Assembly: GCA_013152625.1 (NCBI GenBank)
Contig: JAADFY010000090.1
Coordinates: 1 to 6,108 of the forward strand
DNA: 6,108 bases
Reading direction: 5' to 3'
Source of the DNA: Alphaproteobacteria bacterium
GTDB lineage: Bacteria; Pseudomonadota; Alphaproteobacteria; Rhizobiales; Devosiaceae
Every line of letters starts with the position of its first letter. The stretch's first letter is position 1. Below are positions 5,577 through 6,108 of the stretch, piece after piece. Below the pieces are notes generated by a model. It saw only the letters and a program-made list of their open reading frames with translations, ran no database searches and was not told where the DNA came from. The position numbers and the translations under genes are program-made.

Positions 5577-5608
5577 CAGGCGGCTTTCTTCACCGATCCA
5601 ACAGCGCT

Positions 5609-6108
5609 TTATGGCCCGAACCGTTGCTCGATATAGTCGGCAACCATTTGCTTGAACTGATCGGCCACATCATCGCCGCGCAGGGTGGCGGCTTTTTTGC
5701 CCTCGATGAAAACCGGCGCCGCCGGGGTCTCGCCGGTGCCGGGCAATGATATGCCGATATCGGCAAGCTTGCTCTCCCCCGGCCCGTTAACAATGCAGCC
5801 CATGACCGCCACCGACAGGGTTTCCACGCCGGGATATTTTTTCACCCATTCCGGCATCGACGCCGATAAATGTTCTTCGATCTGTTTGGCCAGAACCTGA
5901 AAAACGGTCGACGTGGTTCGCCCGCAGCCCGGACAGGCCGCCACCACCGGCACGAACTGGCGAAATCCCATGGACTGCAACAGCTCGCGGGCCACCTTGA
6001 CTTCCAGGGTTCTATCGCCACCGGGCTCAGGGGTGAGCGACACCCGGATGGTATCGCCAATGCCCCGTTGCAGTAAAATGCCCATGGCCGCCGACGAGGC
6101 AACAATGC
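5609..6108 (-). CDS. ispG: 4-hydroxy-3-methylbut-2-enyl diphosphate synthase (IspG/GcpE), C-terminal part
   Basis: The C-terminal 165 residues of the 4Fe-4S enzyme of the MEP pathway, which converts 2-C-methyl-D-erythritol 2,4-cyclodiphosphate to HMBPP. The 5' part lies beyond the right window edge; the frame is open to the edge (IVASSAAMGILL). Visible motifs are GIGDTIRVSL at the end of the barrel domain, CPGCGRTTST with two cluster cysteines (codons 5933-5935 and 5924-5926) and MGCIVNGPGE with the third cysteine (5795-5797) and the glutamate that serves as fourth ligand. All four ligands of the E. coli enzyme (C270, C273, C305, E312) are thus present. The C-terminus ends in a short helical tail, EQRFGP, typical of alphaproteobacterial forms. 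It converges with ispA, with only 32 bp between stop codons and no evident terminator hairpin there. Both genes serve isoprenoid synthesis, but opposite strands exclude an operon. Confidence 0.97.
   Translation of the reverse strand, partial: IVASSAAMGILLQRGIGDTIRVSLTPEPGGDRTLEVKVARELLQSMGFRQFVPVVAACPGCGRTTSTVFQVLAKQIEEHLSASMPEWVKKYPGVETLSVAVMGCIVNGPGESKLADIGISLPGTGETPAAPVFIEGKKAATLRGDDVADQFKQMVADYIEQRFGP

Noticed and set aside
5577..5608. A bidirectional terminator between the converging ispA and ispG genes
   Set aside because: The 32-bp gap contains no stable inverted repeat followed by a T-run on either strand.

Overview
The window reads as ordinary chromosomal DNA of a GC-rich Gram-negative bacterium, most likely an alphaproteobacterium. 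This is inferred from the style of the IspG, IspA and periplasmic binding protein sequences and from strong G/C third-position use; no 16S or other marker is present. Seven genes are visible, two of them cut by the window edges. No RNA gene, mobile element, CRISPR array, attachment site or long gene-free stretch was seen; the longest gap between genes is 163 bp.

Left part (1-2694, minus strand): a ribose/simple-sugar type (CUT2) ABC importer operon, read right to left as periplasmic binding protein, double-domain ATPase, then permease, of which only the N-terminus is in the window. The genes are tightly coupled: 6 bp between binding protein and ATPase, and a 4-bp ATGA overlap between ATPase and permease. 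The substrate cannot be told from sequence alone.

Middle (2858-4587): a redox-type divergon. An HxlR-family repressor and a DR_2398-type PPOX flavoprotein gene run leftward, while a flavodoxin-fold NAD(P)H:quinone-oxidoreductase-like gene runs rightward. The 123-bp region between the divergent starts holds a good promoter candidate and repeated AGTAC/GTACT half-sites that look like an HxlR operator. A perfect 8-bp-stem hairpin abuts the Shine-Dalgarno of the PPOX gene. The ABC operon lies downstream of the PPOX gene on the same strand, after a gap with its own repeats and a strong Shine-Dalgarno.

Right part (4674-6108): two isoprenoid genes facing each other, ispA (farnesyl diphosphate synthase) on plus and the C-terminal part of ispG (MEP pathway 4Fe-4S enzyme) on minus, with 32 bp between their stop codons.

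I do not see a clearly novel system. The observations most worth a second look are the HxlR/flavoprotein divergon with its repeats, the hairpin before the PPOX gene, and a 14-bp tandem duplication that sets the frame relation between ATPase and permease.
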